Below, one piece after another: positions 12,901-24,900 of a stretch of 64,000 nucleotides of DNA. The notes under the pieces were generated by a model. The model searched no databases and had not been told where the DNA came from. It saw nothing but the letters and a program-made list of their open reading frames with translations. The translations under genes were made by a program, and so were the position numbers. This stretch comes from Branchiostoma floridae (lineage: Eukaryota > Chordata > Leptocardii > Amphioxiformes > Branchiostomatidae). The stretch is taken from assembly GCF_000003815.2 (NCBI RefSeq), contig NC_049986.1, positions 18,822,970-18,886,969 of the forward strand, written 5' to 3'. Numbering within the stretch: position 1 is the first letter of the stretch; each line of letters opens with the position of its first letter.

Positions 12901-15900
12901 TGTACATACAGTACATTAGCTTTTAGATAATGTACAAACTAAATTAAAAGATGTTCCATCCCGCAATCTCCCAGCCCTGAAACAGCCTTACAGATACTGA
13001 CACAGATACATTGTACAAAGTCATGTACATTGTACTTATTTAATTTAGCTCTTAAAGAATGCACAGTAACCGTATATTCCATCCCAAAAACTCCCAGCCC
13101 TGAAGCAAGCTTACAGATACTGACACAGATACATGTACATGACATTTAGCTTTTAAAGAATGTACAGTAACTGCATGTATATTCCATCCCACAATCTCCC
13201 AGCCCTGAAAAAAGCTTACAGATACTGACACAGATACATTGTACAGCTTTTAAAGAATGTAAAGTAACTGACAGTGTATATTCCATCCCACAATCTCCCA
13301 GCCCTGAAACAGGCCATCAAATCAGCCCAGGAGTCGACGATGCGATCTTCCACGGCTCACGATGGACCAAGCATGGTCCCTGGTGCAAACCTGCACAAGA
13401 TACAGAAGAGCATCACATTTGCCAAGGGAGTGAAGGTTTGTTTATCCCGTATTGTAATCTTAGATATATCTGACATTGGGGTCCCAACGCTTTTTAACAT
13501 GCCAAACTCACTGCACTCTATTGCTAGTTGCAAGGGACTAGTCAAGTTTTGATGGATGAATTTTTAACACATTCGTCTAAAGAACATACTTGGATAAGAA
13601 ATGCATTCATACTGTTCATGGACCCTTTATGCTTCGTGTTACAAGTGGCAAACGCTGTAAAATGTTGTGAATGTATACTGTCTAATTTTGTGCTAGACAT
13701 TTTGCTGTAACTTGATAGGCTTGAGTCATTTTGCTCTCTTTAGAAGTTGGCAATGAATTTTAGGTAATTGGAATAAGAAGTTGATTTTATGCCTTTTTAG
13801 CTTTTTCTTGACAGTAAGATGTTATCTTTTAACAATAAAAAGAAAGGAACCATATGTTAGTATAACAAATCTTTGGAGCATTGGCTTCTGCCACCTTCAC
13901 AGACACACTCCCACATGAAAACTACGGCATTGATGTTTATATTGTTTTCCTAATGTTACTTTTTATCTCTAAACATCAAATATCCTTTCTCCCCACCGTG
14001 TCACTGCAGCACTTTGTTGTGAACGTGCCAAAGAGAACCCTGGTCCATGCTGGAGAGCTGACTCTGGTGGAGAAGAAGAAGACAACAAAGGTGAGCTCTA
14101 ATGACATTCGTTCAATTTTCTTCATTTTCATACAGTCATGTGTAACAGTGGTGTTCAAATACCGCCTACCATCCTTGCCCAAGGGCTCTAGAGCTTTTGT
14201 GGCGACAGCGATAGCGGTCACGATTTGTAATCCGCCGCCCCAGGTTCGATCCCGGGTGTTGGCATGTTTGTTTCTTTCTGTTCTTACTCGCCCCTCGCAA
14301 TTTCTACACAGTCATGACTTACTGTATTGCTACTAACAAGGTCAGCACAAAACGTTTAGTAGTAATCTTCTGTTTTGTTACTACACTTGTCCCAAAGAGC
14401 TAGGGAAACTTCTAAGGTACATGTACATGTACATGTACAGTGAAACAGTAGGAACAGTCATCATGTAACATACATGTAGCACTACCAGCTGTTGTGTGCA
14501 TTCTGCCCATCATCCACTTCTTTGGGCCTGGCAAATGTTCTGGTGTACTGTGCGAAAGCCAGTTCTTACATGGCGACTAAAGAATGACATGATTTTTAGT
14601 CACGACTCTGACTTACATGTACACAGTGCAATGAAATACAATGTACATGTAGGTTTGCGTTGGTTAAAGATTTGGCTCTGCCCAATGAATATACAATGTA
14701 GTTTTTAATAAATGACTTTTTGAGTATACGCGTACGATAAGGGGTTGCGCTAATTTTGTTACAGTAATTTAGTGTTGTTTTTTTATTTCCTCAATGACCC
14801 TGAATTGATGTGAAAACCAATTCAAAACAGTTATTAATAAGTTTTAGTTTTATTGCAAATTCATGCCCGTGGGCTAATTGCAGGTAACATACAAGATTCA
14901 AACAGTGTAAAATACAATATCACAGGTGTCTAGTCTAAAACTAGTGAGAGCTAACTCTAGATCCTGGGTTATTGGGTTCGACTCCTTATTTGAAGGCAGT
15001 GAAAGACGAAAGATCCCACCTTTTCTATTATGTGTGGGTTTTGTGATGTTAAAAGGAGGACTGTTTTCTTTTTATCATTGAATGTGAGAAAGTTTGGATG
15101 GAATTTGATGGCCTCTTTGAACAGCTCTTTTCTTTCTTGGTTATAGAGAGGGCAGTTTGACATGAAATGTGTTTCGTCTTCCACCACGTTTGACGTGCAT
15201 TGTTTGCACGTTCTTTCACACACGGATAGCCTTTTGTACCGTCCTCTCTCAATTTCGAGAGGATGGGCACTAATTCTAAAATTAATTAATTCTAATTATT
15301 AAAGTCAATTCTTAAAGCAGTTGCAACAGGTACTGCATGTACCTTTGGTAGTTTAGAATATGTCACATTAAAACTATGTTGTTTTGTTCAGCGGTCTTGC
15401 AATATAAGGTGAAGAGCTGTTAGCTCTGATCGTGTTTAGTTGCAAAGTCCTGTGTGTCAATTTGAGTGTTGATAATTTGTGCCTTTCATCTCTAGACCAG
15501 CGGAAGATTAACTTGTCATTCAGCTGCGTACAAAACTCATTCACCCGTTTTACGATGTGTGTTGTACAGGTATGGACAATGCTGTTCAACGACATCCTTG
15601 TCTTCACACACCTGAAGGAGGAAGGAAAGATCTGTGTTGTCAGGGAACCCATCCCCATGGAGTTTGTCCTGGTTAACACGGCAGAGAATGGTAAGACTAA
15701 GGGTCTTTCTTCCATCGTTGAAGAGGTTCATCAGTCACGTATGAGTAAGTTAATAGAATAATTCTTCAATCTGTGACTCTTGAAAACACGTACCTCCAAA
15801 TTTTTTATGTCCGCTCAGTATACATCTTGATCCACGCAAGTCTCTGACCTAGACTTGTGATCTTGCGAGGCTAGGTCATACCATGATCAAGATGAACTGA

Positions 15901-18900
15901 GCAGACTTTAAATAATTGGAGGTACGTGTTTTAGATGTTTTCCAGAGAAAATTGAAGTCTAGAGTTAGTCTTTACAAAGCAAGTCAAAGCAGAGATTTCA
16001 AAATGTCTCCTCCAAATTGTTGTAAATATTCTCAATCAATGAATGACATTCAAACAAGGTTCGTTGTGTTTATTTAACCCACATTTTGGCGACCATCTGT
16101 CGCCTTCCTCAGGGCAATTCTGACTGCTTCACTTTGCCCTGCAGCATACAAATGTACACGTATATAGGTGTTGCTGCCTACAGATGCAGTCCCACATGTG
16201 CAGTGCAATGCCCTGAGGAAGGTGACAGATGTAGACCAAAATGTCTGTTGAATAAAACACTTGGTTATTTACAAAGATCTTTTTCTTCAGTGAGTTACCA
16301 ACATGATGAAACTGTTCATGAATGTCTTCGCCAGTTGGTCAATTTAGTATTGTGAATGTCAATTTGATGGTGAATGGCAAATCAGGTCCCTTTCCCCAAT
16401 TTTTGAAACCCTCAGCTACATGTACAACTCCAACAAAATTTATTCATTCATTCTGATATTATTCATTGTTTAATTTGTTCATCAGGGTATATTAAGTAGC
16501 TATTTGAAATTCATGGTAATTTATTGAAATGGCAATCTGTAAATTGAATCTACAGCAAAAAGGCTGCCTTTTGTAAACATTCATGTGCAATCTTATGTTC
16601 AGTCATACAAAATAATTTGACATGCGCAAGATCTAAAACGATTCTAATCTGACATGCTTGATTAAGTACAGCTCAACTTTGACTTTATCTTGATCAGAAT
16701 GTCTTGGTGTGAATTTTCATAATGAGGCACACAATGCCTTGTTCATGCATATGTACATGTATATACCAGCAATGATAAATGTACAGTCATGTATATGTCA
16801 TCTGAGCTTTTATCCATGTGTTGCAGTACTACTTTCTGCTGCTAGAGGTCTCTTTATCAATGCAAATGCCCATGCTAATTCTAGGTGAAAAGTGTCAATA
16901 TTTGTATGGAAGACTTTGCCTGGCACTTGTGAAAGTCTTGCTCCTTCCTGGAACCTCTAATGACCTCTGTAACATCAGACTGTCCCTCTATTTTCAGAGT
17001 TGGAGTTCCACGTCACTCACTTGTCAAAGGTAAGGAAACCGATTCACACGTTCTCAAATCACTCAGAGTTACGTAGGAGGAACTGTGTAGAATTTTACAG
17101 GAGTGTATGAATGATGTGTAATGTGTAGTGTGCTACATGTATCTTGGAAAGCAAATGTCATTTCTCAGGAATTGTCAGGGTAGACTTACAAATGTAGGCC
17201 ACACCAATTTAATTTGTTGGTTCTTAGATTTTCTTTAATCATTCAGAAAACCCTTAACTGGAAAAACATAAATGATAATGAAGCCTGAGGACCAGTTTTC
17301 CTCCCTACCCTCCAGCTTTATTATGTCCTCTTGCTAAATTTTCACTTTTGAAAACCTGAGAGCCAAGAAATTAGATTAGTGTGGCTTAAAGGAAGGATCT
17401 TTGATGGAAAGGATTGGGTAAGATGAAAATACACAGTCCCTTGACCTCCAGGTCGTTGGGGGGGACAAGGTAGCCATAAAGATAGAGAGTTGCCTCCAGG
17501 TTCGTCTCTCCCTAGTCAGGGTTATCCTCTCCTGTAGGCTGAGGGACGTCCAGTCAGTGATGTTGTCCTGCCAAGCTTACTTTTGTCGTCCACGACGACG
17601 CCCTCCCTCCACAGTGCCCTATAGGATTGTCTTGGCCAGGTTGTTGTGTCTGGTAACATGCCCGAACCACTGCAGTTTGTGTCTTTTAACTGCTAGGAGT
17701 AGGAGTGGTTCTTGAGGGCCAACGAGGCCGGGTACACACATACTCACAGACACACATTATTAATCAGTACATTTTATATTCATTAATTTGGTGGTATCAA
17801 CATAAAAGTTGATAATTCAAATAAATTAAAGGAAAAAAGACACAGTAACTGTTGTCTCCTTGCTTAGCTTTTCTTTTCCGCCCTTTTAAAAACGTGGAAG
17901 ATGCAATGCATGGAATAAAGAATCAGAGTCTTCTCACAAAATTGTGATTTTGCCAGGCCTTTGTAGCTTTACAATGCATTAAAATACACTTACGTCTTCT
18001 ATACCCACGTATGATACTTTTTGATAGTGTATTGGTTGTTGACAACACACTTTTATAGCCTAGTATAGGTCATCATGACACGCGTAGGTCAGTGCACCAC
18101 TTACGTAGGTGTACGCTTTCAGTTAGTCCCTCTAGGAGGGCATCTCTAAAGCTTAGAGAAAACGTTGTCCATTTGGCAGACTATTATGAGTGACTCTATT
18201 TAGCACATACAACTGCCTGCAAAGGTCGCAAACTTGCCAGGTCAGCATAACACGGGGCGCATTTCCGCTGTAGTTATTTTTGCCTTTTTTCCGGGGTCGC
18301 CATTTCCTGAACAGCAAGGACGCCGGAAGAGCTTTTTCTTTTTTCTTTTATTATCTACCTTGAGCATCTCAGTTCAATTATCTGGCCATCCCAAGACGAC
18401 CTACCATGTACCTTTGTATGCTCCAAAATCCCATTATTGTTGTCCCTGAAAGATGACCCAGACAACATACTGCCCTCCCATGTCACAGCAGACGTAAATT
18501 GAAGTGTTGTGATCATGATGCCCATTAAGTCCCATTTGGCATGGCTAGCTGTGGAGTTAAATCTCCCTGATGACATCTTCCCCATTTCTTGGAAGGGTTA
18601 GCTTAGAGCTGTTGTTGACAGTGTGGCTTTATGTATGCATGGCTGGGACCATCTTTTAATGGTTCTTTTTAGCTCTTAACAAGATTGGGGTGATGATAAT
18701 CTCCTATGGAGCAAAACTCTGAGTTTTTGATGCTTTGGCAATTATGATTTACATGTACTGTGACAGCCTTTTGTTTTCTAATAAAACATGTTTTAGTCTA
18801 AGACTGAATTATTATTCTTTTTTTTTAAATGTTCATTAGGCCACACCGATTTAATTTCTTGGTTCACGGATTCGCTCGCTCCTATTTTTTGGGGAAAAAA

Positions 18901-21900
18901 ATAAAAATAAAAATTACCACTCAGCAAATTTTCACCATTAATGAAACCATTCACCAACTTTCTGGTGTAGCAAATTGGCCTTTATATTATAAGCTCCTTA
19001 AAGTGTGGGTACAGGTGCTGTTACTGTACAAAAATAGTGTTTTTGTACTTTTTTCAAGCTGAAACTTTTTTTCTTCATGTTTTGGATTAGCCGTTACCTT
19101 TACCCCAACCATTTTACAATTTTTATTTTTATTTTTATTTCGCCCTCTCGCTCCATATTTTTTATGAAAAAATCTGTGAACCAAGAAATTAAATTGGTGT
19201 GGCCTTAGTCTAAAATTGAATGATATTATTTCATTCTACAAAAAGTACGTGTTTTTGCCTCCAAGAAAAAAGGACATTGATTTCAAACTTTGTATATTAT
19301 GCAAAGTAAAAAAGTAAATTGCTCCCTATGATAGAGGAAACTAAAATGCTCTTTAAAATTCCGTATGAAAATCTACTGTACAAATGCCTGGTAGCAATTT
19401 TAAACTGTAACAACTTCTTGACATTTAGAAAGGGCCTTTCCATGTTCAAATTTTACGTGATTGTCAACGTACCGTGCCTATTGACATTGTGGCATAACAC
19501 AGGAATGAGAAGTGTGGATATCCTCCCTGCAATGTTGGCACATTCGCCCACCAGTTTTCATATCCTAATGTCATGTTTGCTCTGAAATGTCATCAGAAGT
19601 TTGCATTTTCAAACGAGCATATTTGCTGTCTTTAACCCCAGACCCTCATGATACATTTACCCACCTCACCTTCCAAGCCTGTGGCTTGTATATTATGCAA
19701 TAATGCAAGCAAACGCCCTGGTAGACTATAGTAGGGCAGCGAACAATATGAAACTTTTTTTACATGACATTGTATATTAGTCCTGCATGCGCACAGCTTT
19801 TGTGACTAGTAATTTATTTAACAGCCAATCATTATACATTGTAATTCCCTCATCTGACCAGGTGAAAACTCTGGGCATACAATGTCATGCATGTTGGCAG
19901 TATATCTGATTGGCTGAAAGTGAAAGGTTTGCTGATGTAATTTTAAGTTAGGTTCCCAGGGCTCGAAATTCATTTTTGGGATTAGGTGCACTGGTGCACC
20001 CAGCTTAAGAAATTAGGTGCACCAAAAATTTAAATTTAAGTAGAATGTAAAAAAAAAAAAAACTAGTAACATAACTTAGTTACAAGCTATCAAATTCTTA
20101 AACAAGTAACATGACAGACATTTCTATTATCTTTCTAACACTTAGATGTCAAAAATATGATGTATACTAGTATACTTGATATCTTTCCATACATAAACCT
20201 AAGAAAATATTGTGCACCCACTGAAAAATATTGGGTGCACAGTTCCAATTTTGGGTGCACCTGGGTGCACATGCACCCAGTATTTCGAGCCCTGGGTTCC
20301 AGAAGGTTGGATTGTTGGCTGTGGAGACTTGGTAAAAATGACTGTGAAACTCTCCTCTACTTCGCTCTTGTTTTTTCTCGGACCGGTAAGCCCCAAAACA
20401 CATGAATGGGTAATAATCCGACAGTGTCCATTTTCTAATTGGTCCAATGTCCAGTCCACCAATTTTTATCAGGTCTGTTTTTCTAGACCGGTCCAACAAG
20501 AAAACAAGTGCTTTTAAAAAAAGCTGGCGTTTCGTCTACGTTTATGAGTGTGAACTGTCTTTTTCTTTAAGTAAAATCTGTTAGAAAAAGTCACTCAAGG
20601 GCTGTTGCGTCTATAAGAAAAATTGTTATTTTGGAAAGGAGTACTGTTTAATAGCTGGTCTTGGCTTACAACTTTATTTTAAATGTACAATAAGTTCATT
20701 ATAAAATCTATCAATATACTCAGATACTTATGTACACTTGAAAAAGCACCATCAGCACTGTGACAAGATTCTATCTAAATTGACTACCAAATGTCAAACA
20801 AATATCCAACAGCTACCTCATCTCTATTATACTGGTTTCCGCATTTACAACATTTCTTCCTTGTTTTCGTGAATAATTTTGCTAATATTCATGAACATTT
20901 CCATACTTTTGTGTCGAGCGGTGTGACTTTCCACATCCGTGTTGTCTGAAAACTTCTGAATGAAGTCGATACTGAACAATGGAGCATTTGCTACTGTAAG
21001 AAAGGATCGCTGTTTTTGATGGAGTTTCATGCAAACAACATCAAGAGCCTCTGTTTGCATCATGAATAGTAGTTTAGTGGCGAGTGTTTTGCGAGAATCA
21101 TCTTACCGCGCATAGGAGCCGCTGTACGGTATTTTCCATTACCATGAACAGAAAAATTCGAATGCCGGGTTTGGAATCTATGAAGTCCTGTTCATAAGAC
21201 AAAGGCCTTGCATATATGAAATGAATACTAAAATAAATAAAAAAATGATATATAAAAATATAATATCAATAAATAAATAGAATATTCAATATTTAAAAAA
21301 GAAAAAAATCCACTCTCGGTTTCGAACCAGGGACTGTCGGATCCGAAGGCGTATGACTTTACCGATTGAACTAAGTTGTTACGTGTATTGTATATGAGTG
21401 TAGTCGATACTGAACAATGGAGCATTTGCTACTGTAAGAAAGGATCGCTGTTTATGATGGAGTTTCATGCAAATAACATCAAGAGCCTCTGTTTACATCA
21501 TGAATAGTAGTTTAGTGGCGAGTGTTTTGCGAGAATCATCTTACCGCGCATAGGAGCCGCTGCACGGTATTTCCATTACCATGAACAGAAAAATTCGAAT
21601 GCCGGGTTTGGAATCTATGAAGTCCTGTTCATAAGACAAAGGCCTTGCATATATGAAATGAATACTAGAATAAATAAAAAATGATATATAAAAATATAAT
21701 ATCAATAAATAAATAGAATATTTATATATTATCTTCAATATTTAAAAAGAAAAAAATCCACTCTCGGTTTCGAACCAGGGACTTTCGGATCCGAAGGCGT
21801 ATGACTTTACCGATTGAGCTAAGTTGTCACGTGTTTAAGAACAGAGTGTACATTATGCTTTAACCTCACTACATAGTATTATTTATGTCGATTTTCGGTC

Positions 21901-24900
21901 GCTTTCTTGATAAAATCTTTTTTTTTTCTTGTGCAATCTTGTGGAATAGATGTTATATGGCCATTTTCCAGGATATTGAAGTCCGAAACCACAATGCAAT
22001 GGTATTTCCGAACATACAGTTGTAGCAGTTGCATGCGATCGTGTTGAAGCAAACCAAGCACCAAGCACCATCCATGCATCGAAGCAACCACTGAAGGTAA
22101 AACCCAATACATTGCGTTTCGTCGCCAGAGGGCGACGAAACGCAAAAACAGCTTTGTACTGCTACTCTGTACCAGTATACCCACGCCTAGCATCCTATAA
22201 TAAGTAAAACCTTGAAGTTTGTTAGTTACCGTGGAGTCTCCATCACCTGCATGATTGCATCTCCTCCACAGATGAGCACGCTGAGATCAAAGCGAGCCGG
22301 TCTCCAAGGGAACCAAACAGTTTTGCAGGCAGCCAGCAGGAGGGAGCGCGGACTGTGGGTACAGAGAATAGAGCAGTGCTCCTTATCCCTGCAGCAGAAG
22401 GAGACAGGCAAGGAGAATCGACAGGTAAGGGGACAGTCATCTGTTTTTCTTAGTTTTCGGCTCTTTTCTTTTTGGGTCTTAGTTTTAGAGACATTCTTTG
22501 TCTCTTTTCTCAGTAGATATGTACCAGAAGGGTACAAGCTTGAATATTGTCTGTCCCACACATTGTCTGGGAGCATTTTGTCAATTTTTTGTTGTTAAAT
22601 CTGTGATTTAACGCTTTTGAAAGTACGTTTTCATCAACTTCATTGTCATGAAGTTCTGTCATGAAATTTTTGTGATGGACAACAAGGTGAAAACTTTTTT
22701 TCCGTCCCAACAACCAACTTTCTGTCGTAGGAGTGAAGACAGCACTGCATGGTGAATATTTTCATGCTGCCATGACTCGAATGGCCAGTAAAAAAGCTGC
22801 CCCAAAAAACCCACTGCCGGAAACTCATTCTTACTAATCTTACCAGACTGGGCATGGCAAAAGACCCCTAAGCTGCCAAATTGAGAATGGCGACCAGGTT
22901 GAAAATTGGCTTGTTTTGCTCTGATATTCTTGGATTGAACAGGTGCAACAACCGCGGCTATGTCATTGAACAGGGCATTTCAACTGAGCCCTAAATGCTT
23001 GATAATTGGCTGTTTTGAACCAAGATTGTAGCAAGGAACGGACGTACATGTACATGTAACACAACTCCTAATGATGGCTCGTTTAGACTACAGATTGCCC
23101 GTGGAGTATGTTGCGACTGTGGTTCACGAAATGCCAGGAGCTTTTGTTGCCTCCATTAGTTAGTCTGCGCCTTGCGGTGCGCTCTGCTTGAATACAAATT
23201 CGAATGTACATTGTAACCAGGTAATTGGCTATTGGGCAAAATCTATACTTTGAGTCTAAGCTAACAAGCTCAAGCTATTCTGTTTATAGCCAAGGGACTA
23301 CACTGCTTGCCAGGGATATTTTTTGTTAAGGCAGGTTTCGAAGTTTGAACACAGAACCAGAATGTTACAAAAAGAGTAACAGTTACTGTTGTATTTTGTC
23401 TTGATGTACATTGTACAATGTATATGGAAGGACAACTTGAATAGCTGTTGAGTGCCTGTTTTGTCTCCCTATTACTTTGTCAAGTTTGTGGTAAATTCAA
23501 GGAAACAATTTCCCCACTGTAGGTTGCGAACCTCTACCATACTGTTGTATGGATATTAAAGGGTTCAGACAAGCCTGTGTTACCAGTATACAATTAGTCT
23601 CGCTGTCAAGGGCTGATTGTTAAAAGCTTGGTTTGCTGGTATATATTTATACAGGCTGATATTAACCAGTAAACCCTTCTCACAAACTTCAGAAGTAGAA
23701 TAAACAAGATAGTAAACAGTACAAAAATGTAACTGCTGTATATGGCCTATAACTTTACAGAAGTTGCCTTACCTGTGACTTAAAAGAAACAAGAAAAAGA
23801 GGAAAATTTCGCCATTGATTAAAAGGAAACAAGCAGACATTATCATTTCTATTATCACAATTGTATCATTTTGTCCGATATCCAGAACTTATTATAATAC
23901 ACAACCTCCATACAATCTATGTGTATATATAAAGCCAGCCTACATTCAAATTCCTTAGCTTATCAAGAGCTCAGGCTGCTTTTCTTGGAAAGATTCACAT
24001 ATTCGTTCGTTCGTCCCATATTACAGTAACTATATTTCCCTTCCTCGTTGTTCAAACCTACTAAAAATACACCCTTCATACGTACGCCACCATTGCAAAC
24101 AAGCGCGGCGTGGTTGTGAAGTCCCCAGCTGTCTCTCCAAATGCTTGCCTTTCCATTTAGCAAGCTGGCGCCAAGCCTCTCCAAATAGGACCCCGGTGAG
24201 GGGAAAAGAACTCTGTAAATTTGCTGATGCTTTGAGGATGAATTGACATGCGTAGCTCTGGGTTTCCTGGAGGATATATATATTTAGTGTGCTAGGGTAG
24301 ACGGAAGAAGAAGGTTGAGAACTGGGTGGTTTTTAAACAAGGTAAGTGGTCAGTGGCACGTAAATAAGTAACATTTTGTTGGGATATGTATCTAAGCTAC
24401 CCTCTATTTCCTGTGGATGATAGGTCTTACTTACAGGTCATGCATGCTTCCATTGATAGACTGTTTGCTGGGATAAATGTACAGTGCCAATTACTTGGTT
24501 GTATTAGCCTATTTTTTTTTTCATCTTCTTTGAATACTGCCCATAGCTCTTGCTTTCTCATGATTATATTCTATTTAGCATTTGTGCAGTTGACTTGTAG
24601 TGCACTGGCCATGTGAGTAGAGGGTATGACTCGCATTCGGGAGGTTGTGAGTTTGTTCCCCAGCCGAGTCACACCAGAGACTTTATAAATGGTACATATA
24701 CTGCCCTCTCAGCTTGATATTCTGCATTTTATTTCTAAAATGCAGAATATCAAGCTGAGAGGGCAGTATAATTATGTCAAGAATATGGGAGTTGATCATA
24801 AACCACTACCAAATGGACTCCATTGTACGTGTAGTCAGAGCTAATTGACTCATTTGCATTAACTGTGTCTTAGCCTTGCTATCCTTTGAAATCCAAATTG

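Noticed and set aside
21311-21376. tRNA gene (minus strand) with B box GGTTCGAAACC
   Set aside because: Acceptor and anticodon stems do not pair by eye and it occurs in a tandem unit; tRNA-derived repeat is more likely.
22226-22576. 116-codon minus-strand frame over exon 7
   Set aside because: Shadow of exon 7; the plus-strand PH helix is clear.
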